Assembly (NCBI RefSeq): GCF_015704865.1
Contig: NZ_JADQTO010000013.1
Coordinates: 34,637-98,636, forward strand
Direction of reading: 5' to 3'
Length of the DNA: 64,000 nt
Source of the DNA: Actinoplanes aureus
GTDB taxonomy: Bacteria > Actinomycetota > Actinomycetes > Mycobacteriales > Micromonosporaceae
Part shown: piece by piece, positions 25,995-34,958 of the stretch
Layout of the letters: every line of letters begins with the position of its first letter
Position numbering within the stretch: position 1 is the first letter of the stretch
Notes under the pieces: model-generated
Told to the model about the DNA's origin: nothing
The model's input: only the letters and a program-made list of their open reading frames with translations
Database searches by the model: none
Position numbers and translations under genes: made by a program

Positions 25995-26987
25995 TTACCC
26001 GGTATGGGGGAGATTCCCCACCCAGTCGTTGTCCAGGGCGGTGACGACCGCCGCCGTACGGTTGGAGGTCCCGGTCTTGCGCATGATCGCCGCGACGTGT
26101 TTCTCGATGGTCTTCGCGGACCGGCCGAGCCGGCCGGCCATCTCCCGATAGGTCAGGCCCTGCCGGAGCAGTTCGAGCACCTCGGCCTCGCGCGGCGTGA
26201 ACGGTGCCGGGGCCGAGTACGGCAGGTCGGCGCGGACCAGCACACCCCAGCCGCGGACCTGCTCCACGCTGATGTCGCCGCCGGTGAGGTGCGGCAGCTC
26301 GTCCCAGGTCCCGGACTCGCCGGTCTCGTCCTGCACCAGTACGCGCAGGCCCTGCTGGCGGTAGACGATCGCGACATGGGCCGTCCGGCTCGCCTGTGCG
26401 ACCAGGTCCGCGGCCACCCGCGCGACCTCCGGTGCGACCGGGCGGACCACGCCGGCCTCGGTGACCACGGCACCGGCTCGCCGCAGCAGCGTGGCCAGCG
26501 GCGGATCGCGCCGGCCGGACGTGACGATCGCCGCGGCCGCGGACTGGGTCAGTGCCTCCAGCTCGTCGACACCCCGCGACGAGAAGGTGCCGGCCTCGGG
26601 GGAGAAGGCGACGCTGACAGCGATCACGTCGCCTCGCCACCAGATCGGCACCGCCACCGCCGGGCCCTTGCGGGCCGGATGCGCCGCGGCGAGATGGCCG
26701 GCGCGCAACTGCCCGTAGTCCGGGATCACCACCGGGCGGCGCCCGGCGAAGGCCCGGCCGGTGGCGCCCTCGTCGAGCGGGAACGACCGGCCGAGCTGGC
26801 AGTGTGCGCCGTATTCGGCGGCCTTGACGTAGCAGCCGCGGCCGGCGTCGATCAGCGACACGCTGCCGGCCACCGAGCCGGTCAACCGGCCGGTGTGCCG
26901 CAGCAGGCGCCGCAGCACGGGCGCCAGGCGCAGGTCACCGTAAACATCCGCGACCGCCTCGTCGAGACGGAAGGAGTCCGGCGACAT
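25995..26987 (-). CDS. GAF-domain LuxR-family transcriptional regulator
   Basis: 330 residues. Residues about 20-160 form a GAF domain (GRSFPLDEGATGRAFAGRRPVVIPD, VAVPIWWRGDVIAV). A second, sensor-like region follows. The LuxR HTH is at the end: FTPREAEVLELLRQGLTYREMAGRLGRSAKTIEKHV. Only 26 bases separate its stop from the aldolase start, so it probably heads the same transcript and controls the operon. The ligand is unknown. Confidence 0.88.
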   Translation of the reverse strand: MSPDSFRLDEAVADVYGDLRLAPVLRRLLRHTGRLTGSVAGSVSLIDAGRGCYVKAAEYGAHCQLGRSFPLDEGATGRAFAGRRPVVIPDYGQLRAGHLAAAHPARKGPAVAVPIWWRGDVIAVSVAFSPEAGTFSSRGVDELEALTQSAAAAIVTSGRRDPPLATLLRRAGAVVTEAGVVRPVAPEVARVAADLVAQASRTAHVAIVYRQQGLRVLVQDETGESGTWDELPHLTGGDISVEQVRGWGVLVRADLPYSAPAPFTPREAEVLELLRQGLTYREMAGRLGRSAKTIEKHVAAIMRKTGTSNRTAAVVTALDNDWVGNLPHTG

Positions 26988-27033
26988 ACCCCTGAAACTA
27001 ACCGCGCGCCAAAAAATGTAAAGCGCGATCTTG

Positions 27034-27684
27034 ATGGGTATTGGCCTGACCCGCTACCTGATGCCCACCGCCCACGCCCTCGCCGGCCGGCATCCGGTCC
27101 TGGTGCCGGACCTGCCCGGTTTCGGGCTGAGCGACAAGCCGCGCCGCGCGTACGACGTCGGCCGGCACGCCGAGCACCTCGCGGCCTGGCTGGACGTGCT
27201 CGGCCTGTCCCGGGTCTGCGTCGCCGGGCACTCGTTCGGTGCCGAGGTGGCCGCCCGTCTCGCGGTGCTGCGGCCGGACCTGGTGGCCGCCGTGGTGCTG
27301 GCGAGCCCGACCGCCGACCCGGCGGCCCGGTCGCGGCGGGGGCTGATCGGCCGCTGGCTGGTCGACCTCTTCGTCGAAGCGCCCTGGCAGGCGGCGGTAC
27401 TGGCCCGCGACGTGGCCGACGCCAAGCCGTGGCGGGTGCTCGCGACCGTGGGCCACTCGGTACGCAACGCGATCGAGCAGGATCTGTGCCGCCTGCCGGT
27501 GGCGCCGCTGGTGCTGGGCGGATCACTCGATCCGGTGGCGCCGCCGCGCTGGCGTGCCGAGGTGGCGGCGATGTCCGGCGGGGTGTCGGTGACCATCCCG
27601 GCCGCCGCGCACAACGTCATGACCACCTCGGGCCGGCGTTCGGCCGGAGCGATCGCCGCGTATCTGCGCGGTGTTCCGGGGTGA
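27034..27684 (+). CDS. Alpha/beta hydrolase, N-terminally truncated
   Basis: 216 residues. The triad residues are visible: nucleophile GHSFGAE, Asp in GSLDPVA and His in AAHNV. The fold normally begins with strands ending in an HG oxyanion motif some 40-60 residues before LMPTAHALA. Here the frame starts at MGIGLTRYLMPTA, directly after a TAA (27019-27021), so the HG pair and first strands are missing. It sits only 46 bases from the divergent regulator start. It is probably a decayed or misfolded remnant, though a shortened active form cannot be excluded. Confidence 0.7.
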   Translation: MGIGLTRYLMPTAHALAGRHPVLVPDLPGFGLSDKPRRAYDVGRHAEHLAAWLDVLGLSRVCVAGHSFGAEVAARLAVLRPDLVAAVVLASPTADPAARSRRGLIGRWLVDLFVEAPWQAAVLARDVADAKPWRVLATVGHSVRNAIEQDLCRLPVAPLVLGGSLDPVAPPRWRAEVAAMSGGVSVTIPAAAHNVMTTSGRRSAGAIAAYLRGVPG

Positions 27685-27756
27685 ACAAATGATGCAGACC
27701 CATCGACGCGAACTTATGCTTTGCCGACGGGAACAACTGCAAATGGGAGAACAACG

Positions 27757-29094
27757 ATGTTCATCCGATTGATCCGGTTTGCGGTGAGCGGTGTCTTGGT
27801 CCTCGTGCTGGCGGCGGGCTGCGGTGGGGTGGGCAAATCCTCTTCGGGGTCCGGCGACGACGCCGCGGCGACGCTCACGATGATGGGTTTCGGCACCGGC
27901 GACGAGATCGCCAAGACCCGGTTCGACAAGGCCAACGCCGCGATCGCACCCAGCGCGGCGAAGGCGTCCGAGGGCAGCTTCGACGCCCAGGCGTTCCTGT
28001 CCGCGGTCGCCTCCGGTACACCGCCGGATCTGGTCTACATGGAGCGGCGGCTGCTCGGCACCTACGCCGCCAAGAAAGCCATCATGCCGCTCGGCGACTG
28101 CGTCGAGCGCGAGAAGATCGACATGAGCCAGTTCCGTGCGGCGGCGGTGACCGAGGCGACCCTCAACGGGCAGCTCTACGGCCTGCCGGACTTCTACAAC
28201 AACCGCGTACTGATGCTCAACGACGCCGCGTTCGCCGAGGTCAACCTGGATCCTTCCGGGTTCGACACGGGTGACTGGCAGGCGCTGTCGACGGCCGCGT
28301 CCCGGCTCACGAAGGTCAGCGGCGGCAAGCTCCAGCGGATCGGGTTCGACCCGAAGATCCCCGAGTTCCTGCCGATGTGGGCCCGCGCGAACGGTGCCGC
28401 GCTGGTCAGCGACGACGGCCGGACCGCGCAGCTGACCGACCCGAAGGTGGTCGAGGTGCTGGAGTACACCGTCGGCCTGATCAACGAACAGGGCGGCTGG
28501 TCGAACTTCAAGTCGTTCCGCGACTCGTGGGACTTCTTCGGCGCGAAGAACCAGTTCGCGAGCAATCAACTCGGCGCCTTCGTGATGGAGGACTTCTACC
28601 TCAACGTGCTCGCGGCCAACTCGCCGAAGGCGAAGGTGTCCGTCGCGCCGTTCCGCGGTGTCGACGGGCAGCCCGTCGACTGGATCACCGGCAACGCCTG
28701 GGCCATCCCGGCGAAGAGCCCGCACGCCGACCAGGCCTGCAAGTGGATCAAGACGATGACCGACAGCGAGACCTGGATCGCCGCCGCGAAGGCCCGGGCC
28801 GAGGTACGCCAGAAGGAGAACAAGCCGTTCCTCGGCGTCTTCACCGGCAACCAGAAGGCCGACGAGGTGATCTTCCGAGAGCACGTGAAGCCCGACCCGA
28901 CTGTGCAGACCGTCCTCAAGGCTCAGGAGTCCGGCTTCTCCGAACCGGCGCTCGCCGCCGGCGAGGAGTTCAAAGCCGCCTGGCAGAACGCGGTGAGCCG
29001 GGTCCTCGAAGGCAAACAGAAACCCGCTCAGGCCATGGCCGAGGCCCAGCAGCAGGCTCAGGCCGCGCTGGACAAGGCCAACAGCGGATCCTGA
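27757..29094 (+). CDS. ABC sugar transporter, solute-binding lipoprotein
   Basis: 445 residues. The ATG at 27757 has GGGAG about 10 bases upstream. The signal ends in the lipobox VLAAGC, so Cys24 is the lipid anchor. The fold is the extracellular solute-binding protein family 1 type, with FDAQAFLSAVASGTPPDLVYMERR and GLPDFYNNRVLMLNDAAF as typical hinge and ligand-region segments. It delivers a sugar or oligosaccharide to the two permeases that follow within a few bases. Confidence 0.92.
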   Translation: MFIRLIRFAVSGVLVLVLAAGCGGVGKSSSGSGDDAAATLTMMGFGTGDEIAKTRFDKANAAIAPSAAKASEGSFDAQAFLSAVASGTPPDLVYMERRLLGTYAAKKAIMPLGDCVEREKIDMSQFRAAAVTEATLNGQLYGLPDFYNNRVLMLNDAAFAEVNLDPSGFDTGDWQALSTAASRLTKVSGGKLQRIGFDPKIPEFLPMWARANGAALVSDDGRTAQLTDPKVVEVLEYTVGLINEQGGWSNFKSFRDSWDFFGAKNQFASNQLGAFVMEDFYLNVLAANSPKAKVSVAPFRGVDGQPVDWITGNAWAIPAKSPHADQACKWIKTMTDSETWIAAAKARAEVRQKENKPFLGVFTGNQKADEVIFREHVKPDPTVQTVLKAQESGFSEPALAAGEEFKAAWQNAVSRVLEGKQKPAQAMAEAQQQAQAALDKANSGS

Positions 29095-29095
29095 G

Positions 29096-30001
29096 ATGAA
29101 CGTCGCCGTGCGGCGGCGGGAGACCTGGGCCGCCGTCGGTTTCCTGTCGCCGTGGCTCATCGGCTTCGCGGTGTTCATGGCGGGGCCGATGGTGGCCAGC
29201 CTCGTTCTGTCGTTCACCGACTACGACGTGCTCACCAGCACCGACTTCGTCGGCGGGGAGAACTACCGGCAACTGCTGGCCGACCCGAAGGTGCGCTCCA
29301 GCATCGCCAACACGCTGATCTACACGGCGCTGCACGTACCGGTGACCATGGTGGTGTCGCTCGCCCTGGCCATGCTGCTGGCCCGGGTCGGACGCCGGTC
29401 GGCGGGGTTCTTCCGCACCATCTTCTACCTGCCCACCATCACCCCGAAGGTGGCCGTCGGGGTGCTCTTCCTGCTGTTGTTCAACGGTCAGGTCGGCCTG
29501 GTCAACTCGGCTCTGGGCAGCGTCGGCATCGACGGGCCCAACTGGACGGTGGACGGACCGTGGATCAAACCCGGCCTGGTGCTGATCGGCGCCTGGAGCC
29601 TGGGCAGCACGGTGATCATCTACCTGGCCGCACTGCAGAACGTGCCCCGCGACCTGTACGAGGCCGCCGAGATGGACGGGGCGTCGCGGTGGGCGACGTT
29701 CCGGGCGGTGACCGTACCCATGATCAGCGGAGCCCTGTTCTTCACGCTGATCATCAACACGATCGCCTCGCTCCAGACGTTCGACGAGGTCTACACCGCG
29801 TTCTACGGCAGCGCCAACCAGCAGACGTACGGCAACGACGCCGCCCTGTTCTACGTGGTCTACCTGTTCCAGCAGGCCTTCCAGTTCCTGCACATGGGGT
29901 ACGCGTCAGCCCTCGCCTGGCTGCTGTTCGTGATCATCGTGGTCATCACGGTGGTGCAGGTGCGGCTCAGCCGGCGGTTCGTCTACTACGAGAACGAGTG
30001 A
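29096..30001 (+). CDS. ABC sugar transporter permease, MalF-type
   Basis: 301 residues with six transmembrane helices. The coupling loop EAAEMDGASRWATFRAVTVP is the EAA motif that contacts the ATPase. It starts 1 base after the stop of the binding protein gene, so it is co-translated. The ligand is unknown; the family imports mono- and oligosaccharides. Confidence 0.93.
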   Translation: MNVAVRRRETWAAVGFLSPWLIGFAVFMAGPMVASLVLSFTDYDVLTSTDFVGGENYRQLLADPKVRSSIANTLIYTALHVPVTMVVSLALAMLLARVGRRSAGFFRTIFYLPTITPKVAVGVLFLLLFNGQVGLVNSALGSVGIDGPNWTVDGPWIKPGLVLIGAWSLGSTVIIYLAALQNVPRDLYEAAEMDGASRWATFRAVTVPMISGALFFTLIINTIASLQTFDEVYTAFYGSANQQTYGNDAALFYVVYLFQQAFQFLHMGYASALAWLLFVIIVVITVVQVRLSRRFVYYENE

Positions 30002-30008
30002 GGTGCCG

Positions 30009-30872
30009 ATGACCGCCGCTCCTCCCGCGGCGCCGCCGGCGAAACGCCGCCGTCCGCATCCCTGGGTGTTGTGGACCGCCTTGGCCATCGCCGCGGTGAT
30101 CTTCCTGTACCCGTTCGTCTGGCTGGTCAGCGCCTCGCTCAAACCCCGGCCGCAGGTGTTCGACAACCGGCTGGTCCCGTCGGACTGGGCGCCGGAGAAC
30201 TACACCGCGATCTGGACGGCGGCGCCGGTGTGGACGTGGCTGTTCAACAGTGTCGTGGTCGCGCTGGCGGCCGCCGCCGCGGTGACCATCTCGAGTGCGA
30301 TCGTGGCGTTCGGTTTCGCGTACTTCCGTTTCCCCGGTCGCAACGTCCTCTTCGCCCTGGTCGTCGGCACCATGATGCTGCCCGGCGCGGTGACCATGAT
30401 CCCGACCTACCTGATCTGGAACGAGCTCGGCCTCGCCGCCACGCAGGTACCGCTGTGGGCCGGCAACCTGTTCGGCAGCGCCTTCTACATCTTCCTGATC
30501 CGGCAGTTCTTCCTCGGCCTGCCCCGGGAACTGTTCGAGGCGGCCCGGGTCGACGGCGCCGGCTACTGGCGGCTGTTCTGGCGCATCGCGGTGCCGCTGT
30601 GCCGGCCCGCGCTGATCGTGGCGTTCGTGTTCGAGCTCCGGGCGAGCTGGTCGGATCTGCTCAAGCCGCTCATCTACCTGCGGGATCCGGCGCTGTTCAC
30701 CATGCCGCGCGGCATGAAGGCGATCCTCGACCAGTTCGGGCAGGCCGGGGAGGCGCGGTGGGAGATCGTCCTGGCCGGTGCCGTGATCACCACGGTACCG
30801 ATGATCATTGCCTTCTTCCTGTGCCAGCGGTACTTCGTCGAGGGCGTGGCGACGCAGGCACGCAAGGGCTGA
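30009..30872 (+). CDS. ABC sugar transporter permease, MalG-type
   Basis: 287 residues from the ATG at 30009; a GTG at 30003 is an alternative start two codons earlier. Six helices and the EAA loop EAARVDGAGYWRLFWRIAVPL. It pairs with the preceding permease. No ATPase gene follows. In actinomycetes such importers usually share one ATPase (MsiK type) encoded elsewhere. Confidence 0.92.
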   Translation: MTAAPPAAPPAKRRRPHPWVLWTALAIAAVIFLYPFVWLVSASLKPRPQVFDNRLVPSDWAPENYTAIWTAAPVWTWLFNSVVVALAAAAAVTISSAIVAFGFAYFRFPGRNVLFALVVGTMMLPGAVTMIPTYLIWNELGLAATQVPLWAGNLFGSAFYIFLIRQFFLGLPRELFEAARVDGAGYWRLFWRIAVPLCRPALIVAFVFELRASWSDLLKPLIYLRDPALFTMPRGMKAILDQFGQAGEARWEIVLAGAVITTVPMIIAFFLCQRYFVEGVATQARKG

Positions 30873-30906
30873 GGCATCGATCTCCGTCTTCCTTTAAAGT
30901 GCGGAC

Positions 30907-32478
30907 ATGTCTCTTGCCAGACGTGTGACGGCCTTTCTCGGCGTGCTTCTCCCCCTGATCGCCCTCGCCACCGTGCCGGCGTCCGCCGGGGCCCGGCGCG
31001 GTGACTGGCCGACCTGGCAGGGCGACCTCACCGGCTCCCGGCACAACGCGGCGGAGCGCCGCATCACCGCCGCCACCGTCGGCGGACTGAAGCTGAAATG
31101 GGCGTTCGCGTACCCCAAGACCGGTGCGCCGGTGAAGAGCCAGCCGGCGGTCGTCGACGGCGGCATCTTCTTCGGCGGGCCGGACGGCGTGTTCTACGCG
31201 CTCGACGCCCGGACCGGCGCCACCCGATGGACCTTCGCGCTCGCCTCGGTGAATCCCGGCGCCGGCGGCGCCATCGTGCTTGATGGCCCGGCGGTCGCGC
31301 GCGGCAAGGTCTTCTTCGGCGACAACCGGGGGTACGTCTACGCGCTCGACCAGCGCACCGGTCGCCTGCGCTGGGCCACCGACACCGAGACACACCCGGC
31401 GGGCATACACACCAGCTCACCGCTCTACTACCGTGGAAAGATCTACATCGGCGCGTCCAGCGCGGAGAACACCGGCGACGCCAACACGCCGTGCTGCACC
31501 TTCCGCGGGCACATCGATGCCCTCGACGCCGACACCGGCCGGCTCGCCTGGCGCTACTGGACCGTCCCCGAGCCGAAGCAGACCGGCACCTGGCCCAGCG
31601 GCGCACCCCGCTACGAGCCGTCCGGTGCCGGTGTCTGGAGTTCACCGGTCATCGACCCGTCGAGCGGGACCCTGTACGTCGGCACCGGTCAGAACTACAC
31701 GGGCAGCGCCGGTGACTACGACTCGCTGCTCGCCCTGAACGCCCGCGACGGTTCGGTGCGCTGGAAGCAGCAGGTCACCCGGGCGGACACGTGGCGCAGC
31801 CTGTGCAACGAACCGGACGCCGAGGGCTACTGCCCCGGCCTGCGCGACGGCACCGCGCTCGACTACGACATCGGCGCCACGCCCAACCTGTTCCGGGTCG
31901 GCGGCCGTACGCTCGTCGGCGTCGGCCAGAAGAGCGGCGTCTACCACGCCTTCGACGCCCGTACCGGGGACGTCGCCTGGCGCCGGCAGATCGGCGTGCC
32001 GCTGCCCAGCGGCGGCATCTCCGGGATCCAGTGGGGGAGCAGCTACGACGGCCGGCGGCTGTACGTGGCCACCTACTTCGCCGGGCCCGGCACCCTGTTC
32101 GCGCTGGACCCGGCCACCGGACAGGTGCTGTGGCAGACCCCCAACCCGGCCGACGGCTGCACGACCGGCGGCGCCGCCGCCCACCCCGGCATCTGCGCCC
32201 TCGCACACACCCCGGCCGCGACGACCAGCCCCGGCGTGGTCTACGAGGGCAGCAACGACGGCAAGATGCGCGCGTACGCGGCACGCACCGGCTCCGTGCT
32301 GTGGGAGTACGACACGATCCGCTCGTTCGCCGGCGTGAACGGCCGGACCGGCTTCGGCGGCGCGATCTCCGGCAACGGCGGTGCGGTGGTCGCCAACGGC
32401 ATGCTCTACGTCCAGGTCGGCTACTACCCGTTCTACCCGAGCGAGCACGGCAACGTGCTGCTCGCCTTCGGCCTCTGA
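30907..32478 (+). CDS. Secreted PQQ-type beta-propeller protein
   Basis: 523 residues with a signal peptide ending near VPASAGA. Repeated blades carry the W-motif pattern (YALDARTGATRWTF, YALDQRTGRLRWAT, DALDADTGRLAWRY, HAFDARTGDVAWRR, FALDPATGQVLWQT). An adjacent cysteine pair (TPCCTF) near residue 198 resembles the vicinal disulfide of quinoprotein alcohol dehydrogenases. There is no cytochrome domain. It could be a PQQ-dependent dehydrogenase (for example of polyols or polymers) or a non-enzymatic propeller. A TTTAAAGT box just upstream suggests its own promoter. Confidence 0.8.
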   Translation: MSLARRVTAFLGVLLPLIALATVPASAGARRGDWPTWQGDLTGSRHNAAERRITAATVGGLKLKWAFAYPKTGAPVKSQPAVVDGGIFFGGPDGVFYALDARTGATRWTFALASVNPGAGGAIVLDGPAVARGKVFFGDNRGYVYALDQRTGRLRWATDTETHPAGIHTSSPLYYRGKIYIGASSAENTGDANTPCCTFRGHIDALDADTGRLAWRYWTVPEPKQTGTWPSGAPRYEPSGAGVWSSPVIDPSSGTLYVGTGQNYTGSAGDYDSLLALNARDGSVRWKQQVTRADTWRSLCNEPDAEGYCPGLRDGTALDYDIGATPNLFRVGGRTLVGVGQKSGVYHAFDARTGDVAWRRQIGVPLPSGGISGIQWGSSYDGRRLYVATYFAGPGTLFALDPATGQVLWQTPNPADGCTTGGAAAHPGICALAHTPAATTSPGVVYEGSNDGKMRAYAARTGSVLWEYDTIRSFAGVNGRTGFGGAISGNGGAVVANGMLYVQVGYYPFYPSEHGNVLLAFGL

Positions 32479-32488
32479 GAGGGTGCTC

Positions 32489-33268
32489 ATGGAGATCGAC
32501 ACCTCGGTGCCGCAGTCGGCCCGCATCTGGAACTACTGGCTCGGCGGCACCGACAACTTCCCCGTCGACCGCGCCGCCGGCGACGAGTACCGCGCTGTGT
32601 TCCCCGGCATCGACGAGATCGCCCGGGAATCCCGCAGATATCTGTCGCGTGCCGTCCGCTACCTGGCCACCGAAGCCGGGATACGCCAGTTCCTGGACGC
32701 CGGCGCCGGCCTGCCCGCGGCCGACAACACCCATCAGATCGCCCAGCGCGCCGCACCCGAGGCCCGCGTCGTCTACATCGACAAGGACCCGTACGTGGTG
32801 GAGCACGGACGCCGGATGCTCGCCGGCTCGTCCGGCATCTACCTCCAAGGCGATCTGCAGAAACCGGCGGAGATCGTCTCCCTCGCCGCCCGCGAGTTCG
32901 AAATGGACCGCCCTGTGGCGCTGATCCTGAACGGCGTGCTCGGCCACATCCCGACCACCGCGGAAGCCCGCGACATCGTCGCGCAACTGATGGCAGGGCT
33001 GCCGCCCGGCAGCTACCTGTCCATCAACGACGGCGTCCGGACAGCCGAAGAGGAAGCACTGAACCAGGCCCAGGACGCCTACAACGAATCGGGGGCGGTG
33101 CCCTATCTGATGCGTACGCCCGAGGAGATCGCTAGCTTCTTCGAAGGCCTGGACCTGGTGCCGCCGGGGGTCGTTCCGAGCTGGCAGTGGCATCCCGGCC
33201 CGGGCGACGAGCGGGCCGGCGTCAACCAGTACAGCGGGGTAGGCCGCAAACCCGGCCCGGCCCGCTAA
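32489..33268 (+). CDS. SAM-dependent methyltransferase, DUF574 family
   Basis: 259 residues. The ATG at 32489 follows GAGAGGG. The family signature is SARIWNYWLGGTDNFPVDR at the N terminus, then QFLDAGAGLPAADNTH (SAM-binding loop) and VVYIDKDPYV. Proteins of this kind are abundant in actinomycetes and their substrates are unknown. A paralogue lies at 49980-50768. Its stop overlaps the stop of the convergent small gene by four bases. Confidence 0.9.
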   Translation: MEIDTSVPQSARIWNYWLGGTDNFPVDRAAGDEYRAVFPGIDEIARESRRYLSRAVRYLATEAGIRQFLDAGAGLPAADNTHQIAQRAAPEARVVYIDKDPYVVEHGRRMLAGSSGIYLQGDLQKPAEIVSLAAREFEMDRPVALILNGVLGHIPTTAEARDIVAQLMAGLPPGSYLSINDGVRTAEEEALNQAQDAYNESGAVPYLMRTPEEIASFFEGLDLVPPGVVPSWQWHPGPGDERAGVNQYSGVGRKPGPAR

Positions 33269-33570
33269 ACCGGATCGTCTTCGAGCGTCGCCCTGGTCCG
33301 TTCGACCATGCGCCCGAACTCTTCGGGGTCTTGGCCGGCCTCCCATTGCTCGAAGCGGTGGAAGGCCTGCCGGAACTGCGGGCCGTACGCCTCCGTGCGT
33401 CCGAGGTCGCGAAGCATCACACGGCCCTCCAATACGTCGCGGGCCAGCTCGGCGAAATCGGACCCGGAAACGCCGGTGCGCAGTTGGCGAAGCCCGTCCA
33501 GAATGGCCCGCGCGACCCGCGGGTGGCTTGTCATCTGCTCCAGCTGCTCACTTACCGAAACCTCGTTCAC
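33265..33570 (-). CDS. Small helical protein of the secretion-substrate cluster
   Basis: 101 residues, family not recognised, no signal or membrane segment. It is mainly charged helix (EQLEQMTSHPRVARAILDG, FRQAFHRFEQWEAGQDPEEF). It begins 2 bases after the stop of the WXG-like gene and is the last gene of the leftward cluster. A chaperone or immunity role is possible from its position only. Confidence 0.65.
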   Translation of the reverse strand: MNEVSVSEQLEQMTSHPRVARAILDGLRQLRTGVSGSDFAELARDVLEGRVMLRDLGRTEAYGPQFRQAFHRFEQWEAGQDPEEFGRMVERTRATLEDDPV

Positions 33571-33571
33571 G

Positions 33572-34291
33572 CTAGCTCCTCGGGAGATCGAAGCTGGTTT
33601 CCGGAAGCTGGACGGCTGACAGGTCGCCGCCTTGGCCGGTCAAAGCGACCGCTCCGCCGAACAGCGACAAAATCACGATCAACGCGGTGTTTATGATTTT
33701 GGACGCGCGAGCGGCAAGCTTCAGTATCTGGATCGCGTGGTAGGCGGCCATCGAATAGCCGACCACCGCTCCGGCGCCCGTCGCCATCGTGACGGTGCCC
33801 GCCACCGCGGTCAGCCCGGCGAGGATCGCCTCGTCGGCCATCGCTTGGAGTATGTTCCCCAGTTGCTTGGATAGCTGCCAGACACCACGAGCCGCCTCGT
33901 GGTAACCGTGCGCCGCCTCATTCAGGGCGAACTGCTGGCTGCTGACCGCGGCAGCAAGGCTCGTGAAATAGGCGAAGGCGGAGTCCGCGGCGTTGCCGGA
34001 CCAGGAGCGGTCGGCCTCGAGGAAATTCGCCTGGATGCCGGCGCCGATCTCCTGCATGAAATCCGCAAGGTTCGCCAGAGTAGTTCCGAACTTGTGGAAC
34101 TCGCCCCACTCGCCGGTGAAGTACTCGCTTGCCCAGTCGAACGGATTCCAGCCGGAGATGCGCTCGACGATGTCAGCGATCCAGGCCGACGGGCTGACGT
34201 AGTTGAAGAATTCACCCGGATTCGCGAAACCATTCGCCATGCTGTCCTCCGGTTCGGCCGGAGGCAGCAGGAAATCGCGTGCGTCAGCCAT
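33572..34291 (-). CDS. WXG100-like type VII secretion substrate
   Basis: 239 residues. A helical hairpin centred on ADRSWSGNAADSAFAYF gives the WxG turn, flanked by long helices (FMQEIGAGIQANFLEA and EAAHGYHEAARGVWQLSKQ). A hydrophobic C-terminal part (TAVAGTVTMATGAGAVVGY, IVILSLFGGAVAL) follows. This fits an ESX/type VII substrate or partner with a membrane-active tail. The EspC-like gene just upstream supports the assignment. No secretion-machine gene (EccC type) is present in the window. Confidence 0.7.
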   Translation of the reverse strand: MADARDFLLPPAEPEDSMANGFANPGEFFNYVSPSAWIADIVERISGWNPFDWASEYFTGEWGEFHKFGTTLANLADFMQEIGAGIQANFLEADRSWSGNAADSAFAYFTSLAAAVSSQQFALNEAAHGYHEAARGVWQLSKQLGNILQAMADEAILAGLTAVAGTVTMATGAGAVVGYSMAAYHAIQILKLAARASKIINTALIVILSLFGGAVALTGQGGDLSAVQLPETSFDLPRS

Positions 34292-34304
34292 CTGGTACCC
34301 GCCG

Positions 34305-34637
34305 TCAGCCTTCGAAGATGATCGGCCGTGGTGAGGATGGCAGGGTCGCGTCGAACGAGGCGGCGTTCTTTCGATCAGTGTCCTCGTACATCTGCGCGAT
34401 CCGGCGCAGATTGTCCTCGGATTCGACCGACAGGCGGGACAACCGCGCGATCATCTCCCGCAGCGCATCCATGATTTTCGCGTGTTCGTTGAGCACGAAC
34501 CCCATCAATCCGCCTTGATGAAGACTGAATGTGCCATGTGCCTCGACGTAGATCTTCGCGTGCCCGGCGTCGTCGTACGTGTCTTGTAGCCGCGAGGCGA
34601 ACTGTCGGAGGGCGTGCGGTTCAACTTCGAACGTCAT
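34305..34637 (-). CDS. EspC-like type VII secretion target protein
   Basis: 110 residues beginning TFEVEPHALRQFASRLQDTYDDA, the N-terminal helix pattern of EspC/DUF2580 proteins in ESX loci. A second long helix (DALREMIARLSRLSVESEDNLRRIAQMYEDTD) completes the hairpin and ends with the YxxxD-type secretion signal (YEDTD). It is co-directional with, and 13 bases from, the WXG-like gene. The two probably form a heterodimer. Confidence 0.75.
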   Translation of the reverse strand: MTFEVEPHALRQFASRLQDTYDDAGHAKIYVEAHGTFSLHQGGLMGFVLNEHAKIMDALREMIARLSRLSVESEDNLRRIAQMYEDTDRKNAASFDATLPSSPRPIIFEG

Positions 34638-34643
34638 AGCTCA

Positions 34644-34958
34644 TCAACCCAGTCCGCTCAGCGTGTAACCGGCGCCGATCAGCAACGCCAGCCCCACCGC
34701 CGCTGACACGAGTACCCGCCGCATGGCGCGGTCGAAGTCTGCCTGGTTCGTTGCGCGGTGTAACCGGATCACGAAATAGGTGGCCGGCACGAAGGCGAGG
34801 CCTGGAATGGCGAAGATCGCCAGGTTGAGAAGCGGTGCGGATGCGCCCCTGAACGCTGCGCCCAGCAGTACCACCACGACAACAGCCCAGCCGACGGCCG
34901 GCATGAGTGCCGCTCTCGCCAGCGCGCGCCGAAAATGAGTGCCAGTCTCCGTGGACAT
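34644..34958 (-). CDS. Small membrane protein, function unknown
   Basis: 104 residues with three hydrophobic helices (about 17-35, 42-62, 84-101) and a basic loop (RLHRATNQADFDRAMRR). It is six bases upstream of the EspC-like gene on the same strand and so is likely the first gene of that operon. No family recognised. Confidence 0.65.
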   Translation of the reverse strand: MSTETGTHFRRALARAALMPAVGWAVVVVVLLGAAFRGASAPLLNLAIFAIPGLAFVPATYFVIRLHRATNQADFDRAMRRVLVSAAVGLALLIGAGYTLSGLG

